The notes beneath the pieces are model-generated. The model saw only the letters and a program-made list of their open reading frames with translations. It was not told the DNA's origin and made no database searches. The translations under genes were made by a program, and so were the position numbers. Below are positions 1 through 7,474 of a DNA stretch of 20,279 bases, one piece after another (positions within the stretch are counted from its first letter, which is position 1; each line of letters starts with the position of its first letter). The stretch spans positions 1 through 20,279 of the forward strand of contig JBICIE010000160.1 of the NCBI GenBank assembly GCA_043101635.1. The letters run 5' to 3'. This DNA is from CAYMJK01 sp043101635 (lineage in GTDB: Bacteria; Planctomycetota; Phycisphaerae; Phycisphaerales; UBA1924).

Positions 1-40
1 GACTTCCTGGCGTTTCAGGATGAGTTCGGGGCGGGGTGCT
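1..40. other. Unassigned window edge
   Basis: I see no start codon, domain or structure I can name in these 40 bases. They lie downstream of nuoC, where nuoD often follows in other genomes, but no nuoD coding sequence can be recognised here. Confidence 0.3.
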
Positions 41-218
41 TAAAGAGCCCCGAGCGCAAGCTCGGGGGCCTGCTCGCGCGCCGGGCGCATGGCCTGTTTC
101 TGGAGCAGAGGGACCCTGAGCTTGCGCTCAGGGCTCTTTACTCGGGGGCCTGCTTGCGCGCCGGGCGCCCTGGCATGTCGTGGCAGAGGGACCCTGAGCT
201 TGCGCTCAGGGCTCTTTA
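41..218. repeat. Tandem palindromic repeat cluster, two ~80 bp units plus a half unit
   Basis: Two units lie head to tail at 61-140 (80 bp) and 141-218 (78 bp). Each begins with a 28-base block (61-88 and 141-168) differing at one position, has a diverged middle, and ends with an identical 36-base block (105-140 and 183-218). Three perfect 8 bp hairpins are visible: 48-67 (CCCCGAGC, loop GCAA), 114-133 and 192-211 (CCCTGAGC, loop TTGC on plus, GCAA on minus). The stems are flanked by TAAAGAG or its complement CTCTTTA. A GCAA loop belongs to the GNRA tetraloop class, so the hairpins would be stable as RNA: the first when read on plus, the other two when read on minus. The layout looks like a dispersed intergenic repeat that has duplicated in place. 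Confidence 0.85.
192..211 (-). terminator. Hairpin immediately after nuoC stop
   Basis: Read on the minus strand, the nuoC stop TAA (216-218) is followed at once by AGAG and an 8 bp GC-rich stem closed by a GCAA tetraloop. No U-tract follows, so it is not a classical intrinsic terminator. A 3'-end stabilising or processing hairpin is equally likely. The same hairpin recurs at 114-133. Confidence 0.45.
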
Positions 219-794
219 GCTCGATGTCCGGTCGATCACGCGGTAGCTCTCGCGCTCGCCGCGGCCGCGCACGGGGTAGTCCTTGCGCAGCGGGTGGGCG
301 GGGTAGGCCTCCCACGTGAGGATGCGGCGCAGGTCCGGGTGGTTGCGGAAGCGGATGCCGAACATATCGAACACCTCGCGCTCCGGCCACTCGGCGCCGG
401 CCCACAGGTCGGTCGCGCTGTCGAGATACAGCGCCGGATCCTCCTCGATGCCATCGGTCGGCAGCGTGGGGTCCAGGAAGACCTTCACGAAGAAGCGGTC
501 ATCGCGCGAGAAGCTGATCAGGTTGTAGATCACCGCGAAGCGCCCGGGCGTCTCGGCGGGGTAGTTCAGGTAGTCCACGCCGACGACATCGGAGAGGAAG
601 TTGTAATCGGCCCGCGGGTCGCTCTTGAGAAAGGCGAGGATCTCGTGGAGGTCCTTGGGCTCGACGATCAGGGCGCTCTGGCCGCGGAACTCGGTGGCCC
701 GCAGCGCGCGCCCGGCGAACGTCTCCTTGATGACCGGGAAGATCGGGTGCTCGAGGTTGGGCGTCGGGGGCTGGTTGGCGGGCTGCTCGGCCAT
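216..794 (-). CDS. nuoC: NADH-quinone oxidoreductase subunit C
   Basis: This 192-residue protein matches the 30 kDa subunit of respiratory complex I, part of the peripheral arm that carries electrons from NADH to quinone on the cytoplasmic face of the membrane. The family signature near the C-terminus is clear: WPEREVFDMFGI followed by RFRNHPDLRRIL and a final HPLRKDYP. The length is normal for a stand-alone NuoC, with no sign of the NuoCD fusion. The start at 794 is chosen because GAGGAG sits 6-7 nt upstream; a longer frame upstream lacks family similarity. A TAAACT -10-like hexamer lies at 814-819 on the minus strand. The gene upstream is divergent, so nuoC begins its own transcript and is not directly preceded by nuoB. 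The stop codon abuts a repeat hairpin. Confidence 0.95.
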   Translation of the reverse strand: MAEQPANQPPTPNLEHPIFPVIKETFAGRALRATEFRGQSALIVEPKDLHEILAFLKSDPRADYNFLSDVVGVDYLNYPAETPGRFAVIYNLISFSRDDRFFVKVFLDPTLPTDGIEEDPALYLDSATDLWAGAEWPEREVFDMFGIRFRNHPDLRRILTWEAYPAHPLRKDYPVRGRGERESYRVIDRTSS

Positions 795-900
795 GCGTGG
801 ACTCCTCGGGGCGAGTTTAGGCGTCGGCGCCTGCGGGCTTCCGGCGGCCGGCGGGCGCGGCGGGGGTATGCTCGCTGGACCCCGCAGGAGGAACTCGCCA
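795..900. promoter_or_regulatory. Divergent intergenic promoter region nuoC / aminotransferase
   Basis: The 106 bp between two divergent starts carry candidate -10 hexamers in both directions: TAAACT on minus (814-819) for nuoC and TATGCT on plus (867-872) for the aminotransferase. Neither has a convincing -35 at 16-18 bp. Good Shine-Dalgarno sites are present for both genes: GAGGAG for nuoC and AGGAGG at about 886-891 for the aminotransferase. Assignment is by eye only. Confidence 0.4.
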
Positions 901-2148
901 ATGACCATCTCACCGCCAGCGCCGGTCGCCCCCGGCGCGATCGACCGGATCCGCGCCGCCTTCCCGGCCCTGTCGGCGCCGCCGGTGTACCTGGAGAACG
1001 CCGGGGGCTCGCAGGTCCCCCGGGTCGTGGCGGACGCCGTTCGCGAGTTCATGCTGCACAGCTACGTGCAGCTCGGTGCGCCGTATGACCTTTCGGGGCG
1101 GGCGACCGAGACGGTGCGCCGGGCCCACGACTTCATCAACCGGCTGATGGGCGGGCAGGGGCGCGGCAGCGTGATCCTCGGCCCCTCCTGCACCGCCCAC
1201 TCGATCATGCTGGCCGACTGCTACGCCCGGGCCCTACCGGCCGGCGCCGAGCTCGTGGTGATGGAGTCCGGCCACGAGGGGAACGTCGGCCCGTGGATGC
1301 GCCTGGCCGACCGCGGCTTTTCAGTGAATCTGTGGCGCTGTGATCCCGAGACCGGCGCCTCGCCGCTGGAAGCGCTGGAAGAGGTGCTGAGCGAGCGCAC
1401 GGCGGTCGTCGCCTTTGCGCACGTGTCGAACCTGCTCGGCGAGATCGAGGATGTCGCGGCGATCACCCGACTGGCCCACAGCGCCGGCGCCCGCGTGGTG
1501 GTCGACGGCGTGGCCTACGCCCCGCACCGGGCCATCGATGTCGCGGCGTGGGATGTCGACTGGTACATCTACTCGACGTACAAGGTCTACGGCCCGCACA
1601 TGGCGGCGATGTTCGGCAGGGCCGACGCCATCGGCGAACTGACCGGCCCCCACCACTTCTTCATCCCGGATGATGACATCCCGTACAAGTTCGAGGCCAA
1701 CGGCGTCAGCTACGAGGGCTGCGCCGGGCTGCTGGCCCTGCAGGACTACCTGCGCCTCGTCGCCAGCGCCCCCGGCGAGGGACCGATCGACCGGCCCACG
1801 ATCGAGCGGGCCTTCGCGATGTTCACGCAACTGGAACTGCCAGCGCAGCAGCGCCTGATCGAGTATCTCGCGGGGCGCAGCGATGTCCGCATCATCGGCC
1901 CGGCCCACGCCGAGCCCTCGCGCGTCGGTACCATCAGCTTCACGCACGCGACGAAGACTTCGCGCGAGATTTCCGAGGCCGTCTGCCGCGCTGGCGTCGG
2001 CATCCGCCACGGGCACATGTACTCGTACCGCCTGTGCGAGCGGATGGGGATCGATGTCACTGACGGGGTCGTGCGCGTGAGCCTGGTGCACTACAACACC
2101 GTCGAGGAGATCGACCGGCTGATCGGGATCCTCGAGCGGGTGATGTAG
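901..2148 (+). CDS. Class V aminotransferase, cysteine desulfurase-like (VC1184-type)
   Basis: This 415-residue protein is a fold-type I, PLP-dependent enzyme of the class V aminotransferase / cysteine desulfurase superfamily. The N-terminal FPAL..PVYLENAGGSQVP resembles the VC1184-like subfamily. VDGVAYAPHRAIDV (about 201-214) supplies the Asp that binds the PLP pyridine nitrogen. The Schiff-base lysine is K228 in YSTYKVYGPH. The typical IscS/SufS C-terminal cysteine loop is not obvious, so true desulfurase activity is uncertain; a lyase or aminotransferase reaction on a small amino acid is equally possible. ATG 901 is chosen for AGGAGGAA just upstream, although the frame stays open much further upstream. 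The gene heads a same-strand series with a cupin and a saccharopine dehydrogenase-like gene. Confidence 0.88.
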   Translation: MTISPPAPVAPGAIDRIRAAFPALSAPPVYLENAGGSQVPRVVADAVREFMLHSYVQLGAPYDLSGRATETVRRAHDFINRLMGGQGRGSVILGPSCTAHSIMLADCYARALPAGAELVVMESGHEGNVGPWMRLADRGFSVNLWRCDPETGASPLEALEEVLSERTAVVAFAHVSNLLGEIEDVAAITRLAHSAGARVVVDGVAYAPHRAIDVAAWDVDWYIYSTYKVYGPHMAAMFGRADAIGELTGPHHFFIPDDDIPYKFEANGVSYEGCAGLLALQDYLRLVASAPGEGPIDRPTIERAFAMFTQLELPAQQRLIEYLAGRSDVRIIGPAHAEPSRVGTISFTHATKTSREISEAVCRAGVGIRHGHMYSYRLCERMGIDVTDGVVRVSLVHYNTVEEIDRLIGILERVM

Positions 2149-2165
2149 CAGCGACCGGAACTCCA

Positions 2166-2171
2166 TACGAT
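2166..2171 (+). promoter_or_regulatory. Candidate -10 hexamer close to cupin start
   Basis: TACGAT ends 7 nt before ATG 2179, and there is no Shine-Dalgarno between. If used, the transcript would begin at or next to the start codon. There is no -35 match that I would defend, so this is a weak candidate taken alone. Confidence 0.25.
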
Positions 2172-2178
2172 CGGCATC

Positions 2179-2517
2179 ATGAAACCACTGTTCGACATCG
2201 AGACAAGTCAAAGAGCCGCGCTGCTGGAGTTGTGCCGCATCGAGCCCGGCGCCATCCTGAGCAAGACGCTGGTCAATACCGACGCCGTCAAGTTCGTCCT
2301 GTTCGCGATGGATGCCGGGCAGGAACTCAGCGAGCACCAGACACCCATGCTGGCGACCGTGCATCTGCTGGATGGTCGCATGCGCTTCGAGATCGATGGC
2401 GCATCGCACGAGATGGCGCCGGGGGACTGGGTCCTGATCCCGCCCGGCCGGCCGCACGCCGTGCGGGCCGATGCGCCGTGCCGCTTTCTGCTGACGATGG
2501 CCCGGGCCGGCGCCTGA
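2179..2517 (+). CDS. Small cupin-domain protein
   Basis: This 112-residue protein is a single-domain cupin (small beta-barrel). The second cupin motif is clear as GDWVLIPPGRPHAV (about 82-95). The first motif is degenerate: SEHQTPMLATVHLLDGRM keeps one His, but the usual HxH pair is missing, so metal binding may be altered. No signal peptide is seen, so it is probably cytoplasmic. It starts 30 nt after the aminotransferase stop and has no recognisable ribosome-binding site, though a -10-like TACGAT sits just before the ATG. Small cupins range from metal enzymes to ligand sensors, and the sequence does not tell which. Its position between two amino-acid-metabolism-type genes suggests a role with the same metabolite. 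Confidence 0.85.
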   Translation: MKPLFDIETSQRAALLELCRIEPGAILSKTLVNTDAVKFVLFAMDAGQELSEHQTPMLATVHLLDGRMRFEIDGASHEMAPGDWVLIPPGRPHAVRADAPCRFLLTMARAGA

Positions 2518-2599
2518 GCCGGCCGATGGCCCGCGTACGCTGGTGGCGCTGCCGGGCGACGGGCCCGGCGCGATCGAGATCGGGACGGGGAGGCTTCTC

Positions 2600-3736
2600 G
2601 TGAAGGCAGTGGTACTGGGCGCGGGCATGGTCGGGCGGGTGATCGCGGCCGATCTGGCCGAGGACTTCGAGGTCACGCTGGCCGACAACCGGACCGACGC
2701 CCTGGAGTCGGCGGCGCGCCACGCGGGAAGGCCGATCCGGACCATCGCCGCGGACCTGAGCGATCCGCGCGCGCTGGCGGACCTCATCGCCGGCGCCGAT
2801 GTCGTCGCCGGCGCCCTGGCCAGCGGCCTCGGCTTCCAGACGCTGCGCACGCTGATCGAGTGCGGCAGGCCCTACTGCGACATCAGCTTCATGCCGCAGA
2901 ACGCGTGGGAACTCGACGAGATGGCCCGGGCCCGGGGGCTGACCGCGATCGTGGACTGCGGCGTAGCGCCGGGGATGAGCAACCTGCTGGCGGGCTTCGG
3001 GGCGGCCCGGCTGGACACCTGCGAGCGGATCGAGATCTACGTGGGCGGGCTGCCGCGCCAGAGGCGATGGCCGTTCCAGTACAAGGCGGCGTTCAGCCCG
3101 GCGGATGTGATCGAGGAGTACACCCGCCCGGCGCGGCTGGTGGAGCACGGCCAGGTCGTCGAGCGCGAGGCGCTCAGCGAGCCGGAGCTGATGGACTTCG
3201 ACGGCGTCGGCACGCTGGAGGCGTTCAATACCGACGGGCTGCGCAGCCTGGCCTACACCATGGATGCGCCGTTCATGAAGGAGAAGACGCTGCGCTATCC
3301 CGGGCACATCGAGCTGATGCGCGTGCTGCGGGCCACCGGCCTGTTCGGCAGCGAGCCGGTCGCCATCGGCGACAGCGCGGTCCGGCCGCTCGACCTGCTC
3401 AGCGCCCTGATGTTCCCGATGTGGAGCTACGAGGAGGGCGAGGAAGATCTGACGGTGATGCGGATCATCGTGGAAGGCGAGCGGGCCGGGGCGCGGCGGC
3501 GGCTGTCGTGGGACCTGCTGGATTTCTACGACCGGCAGTTGCAGCGCACGAGCATGGCGCGAACCACGGCGTATCCGTGCGCGATCCTCGCCCGCATGCT
3601 GGCCGAAGGCTCGCTGCGCCGGCCGGGCGTGATCACGCCGGAGCAGCTTGGGCCCGATCAGGCCCTGGTCGACCGTGTGCTGGCCGAGCACGAGCGGCGG
3701 GGCGTGCGCTACATCGGGCGCGATGAAACGCTGTAG
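2600..3736 (+). CDS. Saccharopine / lysine dehydrogenase-like oxidoreductase
   Basis: This 378-residue protein has an N-terminal Rossmann fold with GAGMVG at residues 7-12, followed by a C-terminal domain typical of the saccharopine dehydrogenase / lysine 6-dehydrogenase group: IVDCGVAPGMSNLLAG (about 116-131) and KTLRYPGHIELM. Family members oxidise or reduce the C-N bond of lysine-derived amino acids with NAD(P). Which substrate is used here cannot be read from sequence. GTG 2600 is chosen because it begins the first beta strand directly and GGGGAGG lies 6-7 nt upstream; an ATG at 2543 in frame would add 19 residues unlike the family. It is the third gene on the strand, 82 nt after the cupin, and its stop lies only 9 nt from the convergent antiporter. 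Confidence 0.88.
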   Translation: MKAVVLGAGMVGRVIAADLAEDFEVTLADNRTDALESAARHAGRPIRTIAADLSDPRALADLIAGADVVAGALASGLGFQTLRTLIECGRPYCDISFMPQNAWELDEMARARGLTAIVDCGVAPGMSNLLAGFGAARLDTCERIEIYVGGLPRQRRWPFQYKAAFSPADVIEEYTRPARLVEHGQVVEREALSEPELMDFDGVGTLEAFNTDGLRSLAYTMDAPFMKEKTLRYPGHIELMRVLRATGLFGSEPVAIGDSAVRPLDLLSALMFPMWSYEEGEEDLTVMRIIVEGERAGARRRLSWDLLDFYDRQLQRTSMARTTAYPCAILARMLAEGSLRRPGVITPEQLGPDQALVDRVLAEHERRGVRYIGRDETL

Positions 3737-3745
3737 CGGCGACGG

Positions 3746-4819
3746 CTACCGGTCCCTGCCGCGCTGGCGCCACATGCTCGCGCCGGCGATCCCCAGGCCC
3801 AGGACGGAGATCGCGCCGGCGATCGCCAGCACGATCGGCACGAGCGCGTCGCCGACGACGCCGGCGCTGGCGAGCCACAGCATCCCGATGTAGCCAGCGA
3901 AGCCGACCAGCAGCGCAGCGCCTTCGAGCCGTCCGATGCGATGGCCGGTGACGAAGATCGGCAGGCAGGCGATCGAGGCGCTGAGCATCACGGGCAGGTG
4001 CAGCCACAGGACATCCGCGCCGACCGGGACGCCGCCGCTGGCAACGGCCATCACGCCCGCGATGCCGAGGACGTTGAAGATGTTGCTGCCGACGACATTG
4101 CCGACGGCGATGTCGCGCTCCCCGCGGATGGCCGCCACGACCGAGGTGGCAAGCTCAGGCAGGCTGGTGCCGGCGGCGACGATGGTGAGCCCGACGACCA
4201 GTTCGCTGACCCCCGCCGCGCGCGCGATCTGGACGGCCCCGTCGACGAGCAGCCCGGCGCCGAGGACGCACCCGGCCAACCCGGCCACCAGCACCAGCAG
4301 CAGCAGCGCCACCGGGCGCGGGCGGGCCTCGCCGTAGCGGCGGGCGTACTCGGCCCGGATCTCCGCCGGCTCGCGCCGGGCGCTTCGGACGGCGCCGGCG
4401 CAGTACAGGGTCAGGGCGGCCAGCAGCGCGGCCCCCTCCAGGGGCCCGATGGCGCCATCGAGGGCGATCAGCCAGAGCGCGAGGCCGGCTCCGATCATGA
4501 TCGGCACATCGACCTGCACCAGCTTCTGCTGCACGATCAGCGGCGCCACCAGCGCGGCGAGCCCGAGGATCGCCAGCACGTTGAAGATATTGCTCCCGAC
4601 CACATTGCCCAGGGCGATGTCGGCCGTGCCCGCCAGCGCGGCCCGCACGCTCACCGCCAGTTCGGGCGAGCTGGTGCCGAAGGCGACGATCGTGAGGCCG
4701 ATGACCAGCGGCGAGACGCCGAGTCGCGCGGCAAGACCGCTGGCGCTGCGCACGAGCAACTCGGCGCCGATCGTGAGGATGAGCAGCCCGCCCAGCAGTT
4801 GTGCGACCGCGACCAGCAT
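3746..4819 (-). CDS. Calcium/sodium:proton-type cation antiporter (CaCA family)
   Basis: This 357-residue polytopic inner-membrane protein belongs to the YrbG-like branch of the Ca2+/cation antiporter superfamily. It has the two inverted alpha-repeats that line the ion path. The first has GTSSPE at 48-53 and GNVVGSNIFN at 71-80; the second has GTSLPE at 217-222 and GNVVGSNIFN at 240-249. About ten hydrophobic segments are visible, with a charged cytoplasmic loop around 145-168. The acidic residues in both repeats are intact, so the protein should be active; the ion specificity is not readable. The duplication is still visible in DNA around 4071-4120 and 4579-4625. Its ATG shares one base with the stop of the upstream small membrane protein (TGATG), indicating translational coupling. 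Confidence 0.95.
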   Translation of the reverse strand: MLVAVAQLLGGLLILTIGAELLVRSASGLAARLGVSPLVIGLTIVAFGTSSPELAVSVRAALAGTADIALGNVVGSNIFNVLAILGLAALVAPLIVQQKLVQVDVPIMIGAGLALWLIALDGAIGPLEGAALLAALTLYCAGAVRSARREPAEIRAEYARRYGEARPRPVALLLLVLVAGLAGCVLGAGLLVDGAVQIARAAGVSELVVGLTIVAAGTSLPELATSVVAAIRGERDIAVGNVVGSNIFNVLGIAGVMAVASGGVPVGADVLWLHLPVMLSASIACLPIFVTGHRIGRLEGAALLVGFAGYIGMLWLASAGVVGDALVPIVLAIAGAISVLGLGIAGASMWRQRGRDR

Positions 4820-5100
4820 CAGGCGGCGCGTCGCCGTTTCGGGCGGGGTTGGACATCAGAGGCGCCCGGGCGCGCCGGCGCCTGCGCCGGCGGCTCGGAG
4901 GGCTCCGGCGACAGCAGCCGCGAGAGGACCTCGGCGGCGCCGAGGAAGCTCATGATCAGCCAGCCGATGCCGGCGACGATCGCCAGCACCGCGACGAGCT
5001 GGCCGGGAACACTGGGATAGAGCAGGGCGGCGACCGCGGCAAGGCCGACGGTGATCGCCAGCCAGATAACGGAAACGATGAACCGCTGCCAGAGCGACAT
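4819..5100 (-). CDS. Small two-helix membrane protein
   Basis: This 93-residue protein has two hydrophobic segments (about 7-28 and 34-58) and a Pro-, Ala- and Arg-rich cytoplasmic-type tail ending PKRRRAA. I do not recognise a family. The start at 5100 gives MSLWQRFIVSVIWL; GGAG lies 9 nt upstream, and the in-frame extension to 5271 is polar and unconvincing. The stop overlaps the antiporter start as TGATG, so the two are almost certainly co-translated. It could be an accessory or regulatory subunit of the antiporter, or simply an operon neighbour. Confidence 0.7.
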   Translation of the reverse strand: MSLWQRFIVSVIWLAITVGLAAVAALLYPSVPGQLVAVLAIVAGIGWLIMSFLGAAEVLSRLLSPEPSEPPAQAPARPGASDVQPRPKRRRAA

Positions 5101-5327
5101 TGCGGAAGACTCCACGGGGGCCACGCGCGCACTGCGCAGCGCGGCGATCCAGACAGACATGCGAACGGGAGGTGGGAGGCGCCTGGATGGACTGGTGGCT
5201 GCGAAGCTGCCTTCCTTCGGCCGCCCCGGCTCGACACGAAGCCTGTCATTCGGCGGCGTCCCCATGAGCATAGTGAACCTTCGGCGCCAGTCAAGCAGTT
5301 GGCGCGCCGGCGCCCCGCGGCGGTTTT

Positions 5328-5894
5328 TCAGACGTGCAGGCCCGGCGCCCGGCCCTGGCGGCGGGCCTCGTCGTAACGGCGCAGGGCCGCCTCGATGATG
5401 GGCAGGGCGGCCTCGGCCGGCTGGATTTCATCCACGGCGACCTGCTTGCCCTCCAGGGCCTTGTAGTCCTCGAAGAAGCGGCGCAGCATGCGGAAGGTGT
5501 GGCGCGGGAAGTCGCTGGCCTGCCGGTAGTCGGCGAACTGCGGATCATCGATGAGCGTGGCGATGATCTTGTGATCCGGCTGGCCATCGTCGACCATGAT
5601 CATGAGCCCGATGGCGCGGGCGTCGCAGACGCACAGCGGCGGCGCCGGCTCGGAGCAGAAGACCAGGGCGTCCAGCGGATCACCATCCTCGGCAAGCGTC
5701 TGCGGGATGAAGCCGTAGTTGGCCGGGTAGTGCACCGATGAGTACAACACGCGGTCGAGCCGGATCAGGCCGCTGACCTTGTCCAGTTCGTACTTGTTGG
5801 ACGATCCGCGAGGAATCTCGACGATGACGCGGAAGTGCCCGGGCAGCGGGAAGCGGCCGAGGCCGGGCGTGACATCGTGCCACGGGTGCAGCAT
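5328..5894 (-). CDS. ppa: Inorganic pyrophosphatase, family I
   Basis: This 188-residue soluble enzyme hydrolyses pyrophosphate to phosphate and so drives biosynthetic reactions. The family I active site is complete: EIPRGSSNKYE (E26, K34, E36), R48, YPANYGFIP, the metal-binding EDGDPLD (D70, D72, D75), D102/D107/K109 in VDDGQPDHK, and Y144-K145. The length fits bacterial hexameric enzymes. No Shine-Dalgarno is seen before ATG 5894. Instead TACAAT on the minus strand (5901-5906) ends 6 nt before the start, suggesting a leaderless mRNA. The gene lies 46 nt downstream of the aldehyde dehydrogenase on the same strand and may be transcribed both from its own promoter and by read-through. Confidence 0.96.
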   Translation of the reverse strand: MLHPWHDVTPGLGRFPLPGHFRVIVEIPRGSSNKYELDKVSGLIRLDRVLYSSVHYPANYGFIPQTLAEDGDPLDALVFCSEPAPPLCVCDARAIGLMIMVDDGQPDHKIIATLIDDPQFADYRQASDFPRHTFRMLRRFFEDYKALEGKQVAVDEIQPAEAALPIIEAALRRYDEARRQGRAPGLHV

Positions 5895-5900
5895 GGCGCG

Positions 5901-5906
5901 ATTGTA
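5901..5906 (-). promoter_or_regulatory. -10-like TACAAT before ppa
   Basis: TACAAT preceded by GG (GGGTACAAT) ends 6 nt before the ppa ATG on the minus strand. No good -35 is seen at 16-18 bp. The near-identical GGGTACAATCG occurs at 9545-9554 upstream of acpP, which supports a shared promoter element. Confidence 0.45.
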
Positions 5907-5940
5907 CCCTGCGGCCCGGGCGCCTCCGGCGGCGCCGCGG

Positions 5941-7374
5941 CTACAGCTTCCAGGAGATGTACTTGATCTCGGTGTACTCGTCCATGACGTACTTGCCGCC
6001 CTCGCGCCCGAAGCCGGACTGCTTGACCCCGCCGAACGGCGCCTGGGCGGTGGACGGGGCCCCGTCGTTGGCGCCGACGATCCCGTACTCGAGCCGCTCG
6101 GCGACGCGCATCAGGCGGGAGGCGTCGCGCGTGAAGAAGTACGACGCCAGTCCGTACGGAGAGTCGTTGGCAAGTTCGACCGCCTCATCCTCGGTCGTGA
6201 ACCGGCGCAGGGGCGCCACCGGGCCGAAGGTCTCCTCCTGGAAGCAGAGCATGTCGGCGGTGACATCCTCCAGCACCGTCGGGGCGTAGAAGCGGTCGGC
6301 GAGCCCGTCGATGCGGATGCGCCGGCCGCCGATGCGGAGCCGGGCGCCCTTCTCCCGGGCGTCGGCGACGTGTCGCTCGACCTTCTCGATGGCGTCGTCG
6401 TCGATCAACGGCCCGATCTGCGCGCCCTCCGCCATGCCGTCGCCGACGCGCAGCGCCGCAACAGCCTGCTCGAATCGGGCCACGAATTCGTCGTAGATCC
6501 CCTCCTGCACGAAGAAGCGGTTGGCGCAGATGCAGGTCTGCCCGGCGTTGCGGAACTTGCTGGCGATCGCGCCCTTGACCGCCACGTCGACATCGGCGTC
6601 GTCGAAGACGATCAGCGGGGCGTGCCCGCCGAGTTCCAGCGACAGGCGCAGCAGGTTGTCCGAGGCCTGGCGCATGAGCTGGCGCCCCACCTCGGTGGAC
6701 CCGGTAAACGAGAGCTTGCGGACGCGCCGGTCGGCGAAGATGGCGCTGCTGATCTCGCGGGATGAGCCGGTGACGATGTTGATCACACCCGCGGGAATCC
6801 CGGCCTCGACGGCCAGTTCCCCGATGGCCAGCGCCGACAGCGGCGTCGCCGAGGCCGGCTTGATCACCGCCGTGCACCCGGCCGCCAGGGCCGGGCCGAG
6901 CTTGCGCGTGATCATCGCGGCGGGGAAGTTCCACGGCGTAACGATGGCGCACACCCCGACCGGTTGACGGATCGCCAGGATGCGCTTGTCCGGCGCCGAG
7001 GCCGGGATGGTGTCGCCGTAGATGCGCTCGGCCTCGCCCGCGGCGAAGTCGAAGAACGAAGCCGCGTAGTTGATCTCACCGGCGGCCTCGGCCAGCGGCT
7101 TGCCCTGCTCGGCGGTCATCAGGGCGGCGAGGCGCTCGCGATCGCGGCGCATGGCTTCAGCCAACTGGCGCACAAGGCCGCCGCGCTCGGCGCCGGTCCT
7201 GGAGCGCCAGCCCTCCCAGGCGTCGTGGGCGGCGCCGATGGCCCGCGCCGTCTCGCCGGCGCCCGCCTTCGGGACCGCGCCGAGCAGGGCGTCGGTCGCC
7301 GGGTTGTAGACATCGATCTGCTCGCCCGAGTCGGCCGTGACCCACTCGCCGCCGATCAGGTTCCTCGTCTCCAT
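5941..7374 (-). CDS. NAD(P)-dependent succinate-semialdehyde-type dehydrogenase
   Basis: This 477-residue enzyme of the aldehyde dehydrogenase superfamily is closest in signature to succinate-semialdehyde dehydrogenase (GabD), which oxidises succinate semialdehyde to succinate. The motifs are: TPWNFP with N149, the cofactor-binding K172 in IKPAS, FTGSTEVG (223-230), general base E247 in LELGG, and nucleophile C281 in NAGQTCICANRF, where the C-x-C pair is typical of GabD-like enzymes. The usual ELGGNAP is ELGGHAP here. The start at 7374 gives METRNLIGGEW, the normal N-terminus; AAAGG lies about 9 nt upstream. A -10-like TATACT sits at 7411-7416 on minus. Related aldehyde dehydrogenases use other semialdehydes, so the exact substrate is an inference. 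Confidence 0.93.
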   Translation of the reverse strand: METRNLIGGEWVTADSGEQIDVYNPATDALLGAVPKAGAGETARAIGAAHDAWEGWRSRTGAERGGLVRQLAEAMRRDRERLAALMTAEQGKPLAEAAGEINYAASFFDFAAGEAERIYGDTIPASAPDKRILAIRQPVGVCAIVTPWNFPAAMITRKLGPALAAGCTAVIKPASATPLSALAIGELAVEAGIPAGVINIVTGSSREISSAIFADRRVRKLSFTGSTEVGRQLMRQASDNLLRLSLELGGHAPLIVFDDADVDVAVKGAIASKFRNAGQTCICANRFFVQEGIYDEFVARFEQAVAALRVGDGMAEGAQIGPLIDDDAIEKVERHVADAREKGARLRIGGRRIRIDGLADRFYAPTVLEDVTADMLCFQEETFGPVAPLRRFTTEDEAVELANDSPYGLASYFFTRDASRLMRVAERLEYGIVGANDGAPSTAQAPFGGVKQSGFGREGGKYVMDEYTEIKYISWKL

Positions 7375-7410
7375 GATGGCGCCTTTCTGTGTGACGGAGA
7401 CCGCGAAAGG

Positions 7411-7416
7411 AGTATA
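7411..7416 (-). promoter_or_regulatory. -10-like TATACT before aldehyde dehydrogenase
   Basis: TATACT on the minus strand lies 36 nt before the ATG, so a leader of roughly 29 nt with the AAAGG ribosome-binding site would result. No strong -35 is visible. A plus-strand -10 candidate (7457-7462) lies about 40 bp away, making this a divergent promoter region. Confidence 0.4.
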
Positions 7417-7456
7417 GGAAAGTCGCACGCAGCGACTGCCTGGATGGCCCGGCGGC

Positions 7457-7462
7457 TACAGT
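7457..7462 (+). promoter_or_regulatory. -10-like TACAGT before leader ORF / outer-membrane protein gene
   Basis: TACAGT within GGCTACAGTCTCG resembles the TACANT elements near ppa and acpP. It lies 12 nt before ATG 7475 of a short leader ORF and 38 nt before ATG 7501. No -35 can be defended. Confidence 0.35.
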
Positions 7463-7474
7463 CTCGCATCCGCC

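Noticed and set aside
1321..2850. 509-residue minus-strand open frame
   Set aside because: It runs antisense to the aminotransferase, cupin and dehydrogenase genes, has no domain and is explained by high third-position GC.
4071..4625. Similar DNA blocks inside the antiporter gene as a repeat element
   Set aside because: They encode the two alpha-repeats of the CaCA family, an ancient internal duplication, not a separate repeat.
3941..5020. 359-residue plus-strand open frame opposite the antiporter
   Set aside because: Asp/Gln/Arg-rich, without motifs, antisense to a clear membrane protein.
5310..5328. Plus-strand GC stem followed by TTTTT, like an intrinsic terminator
   Set aside because: No plus-strand gene ends there; read for the minus-strand ppa transcript, the T-run is on the wrong side of the stem.
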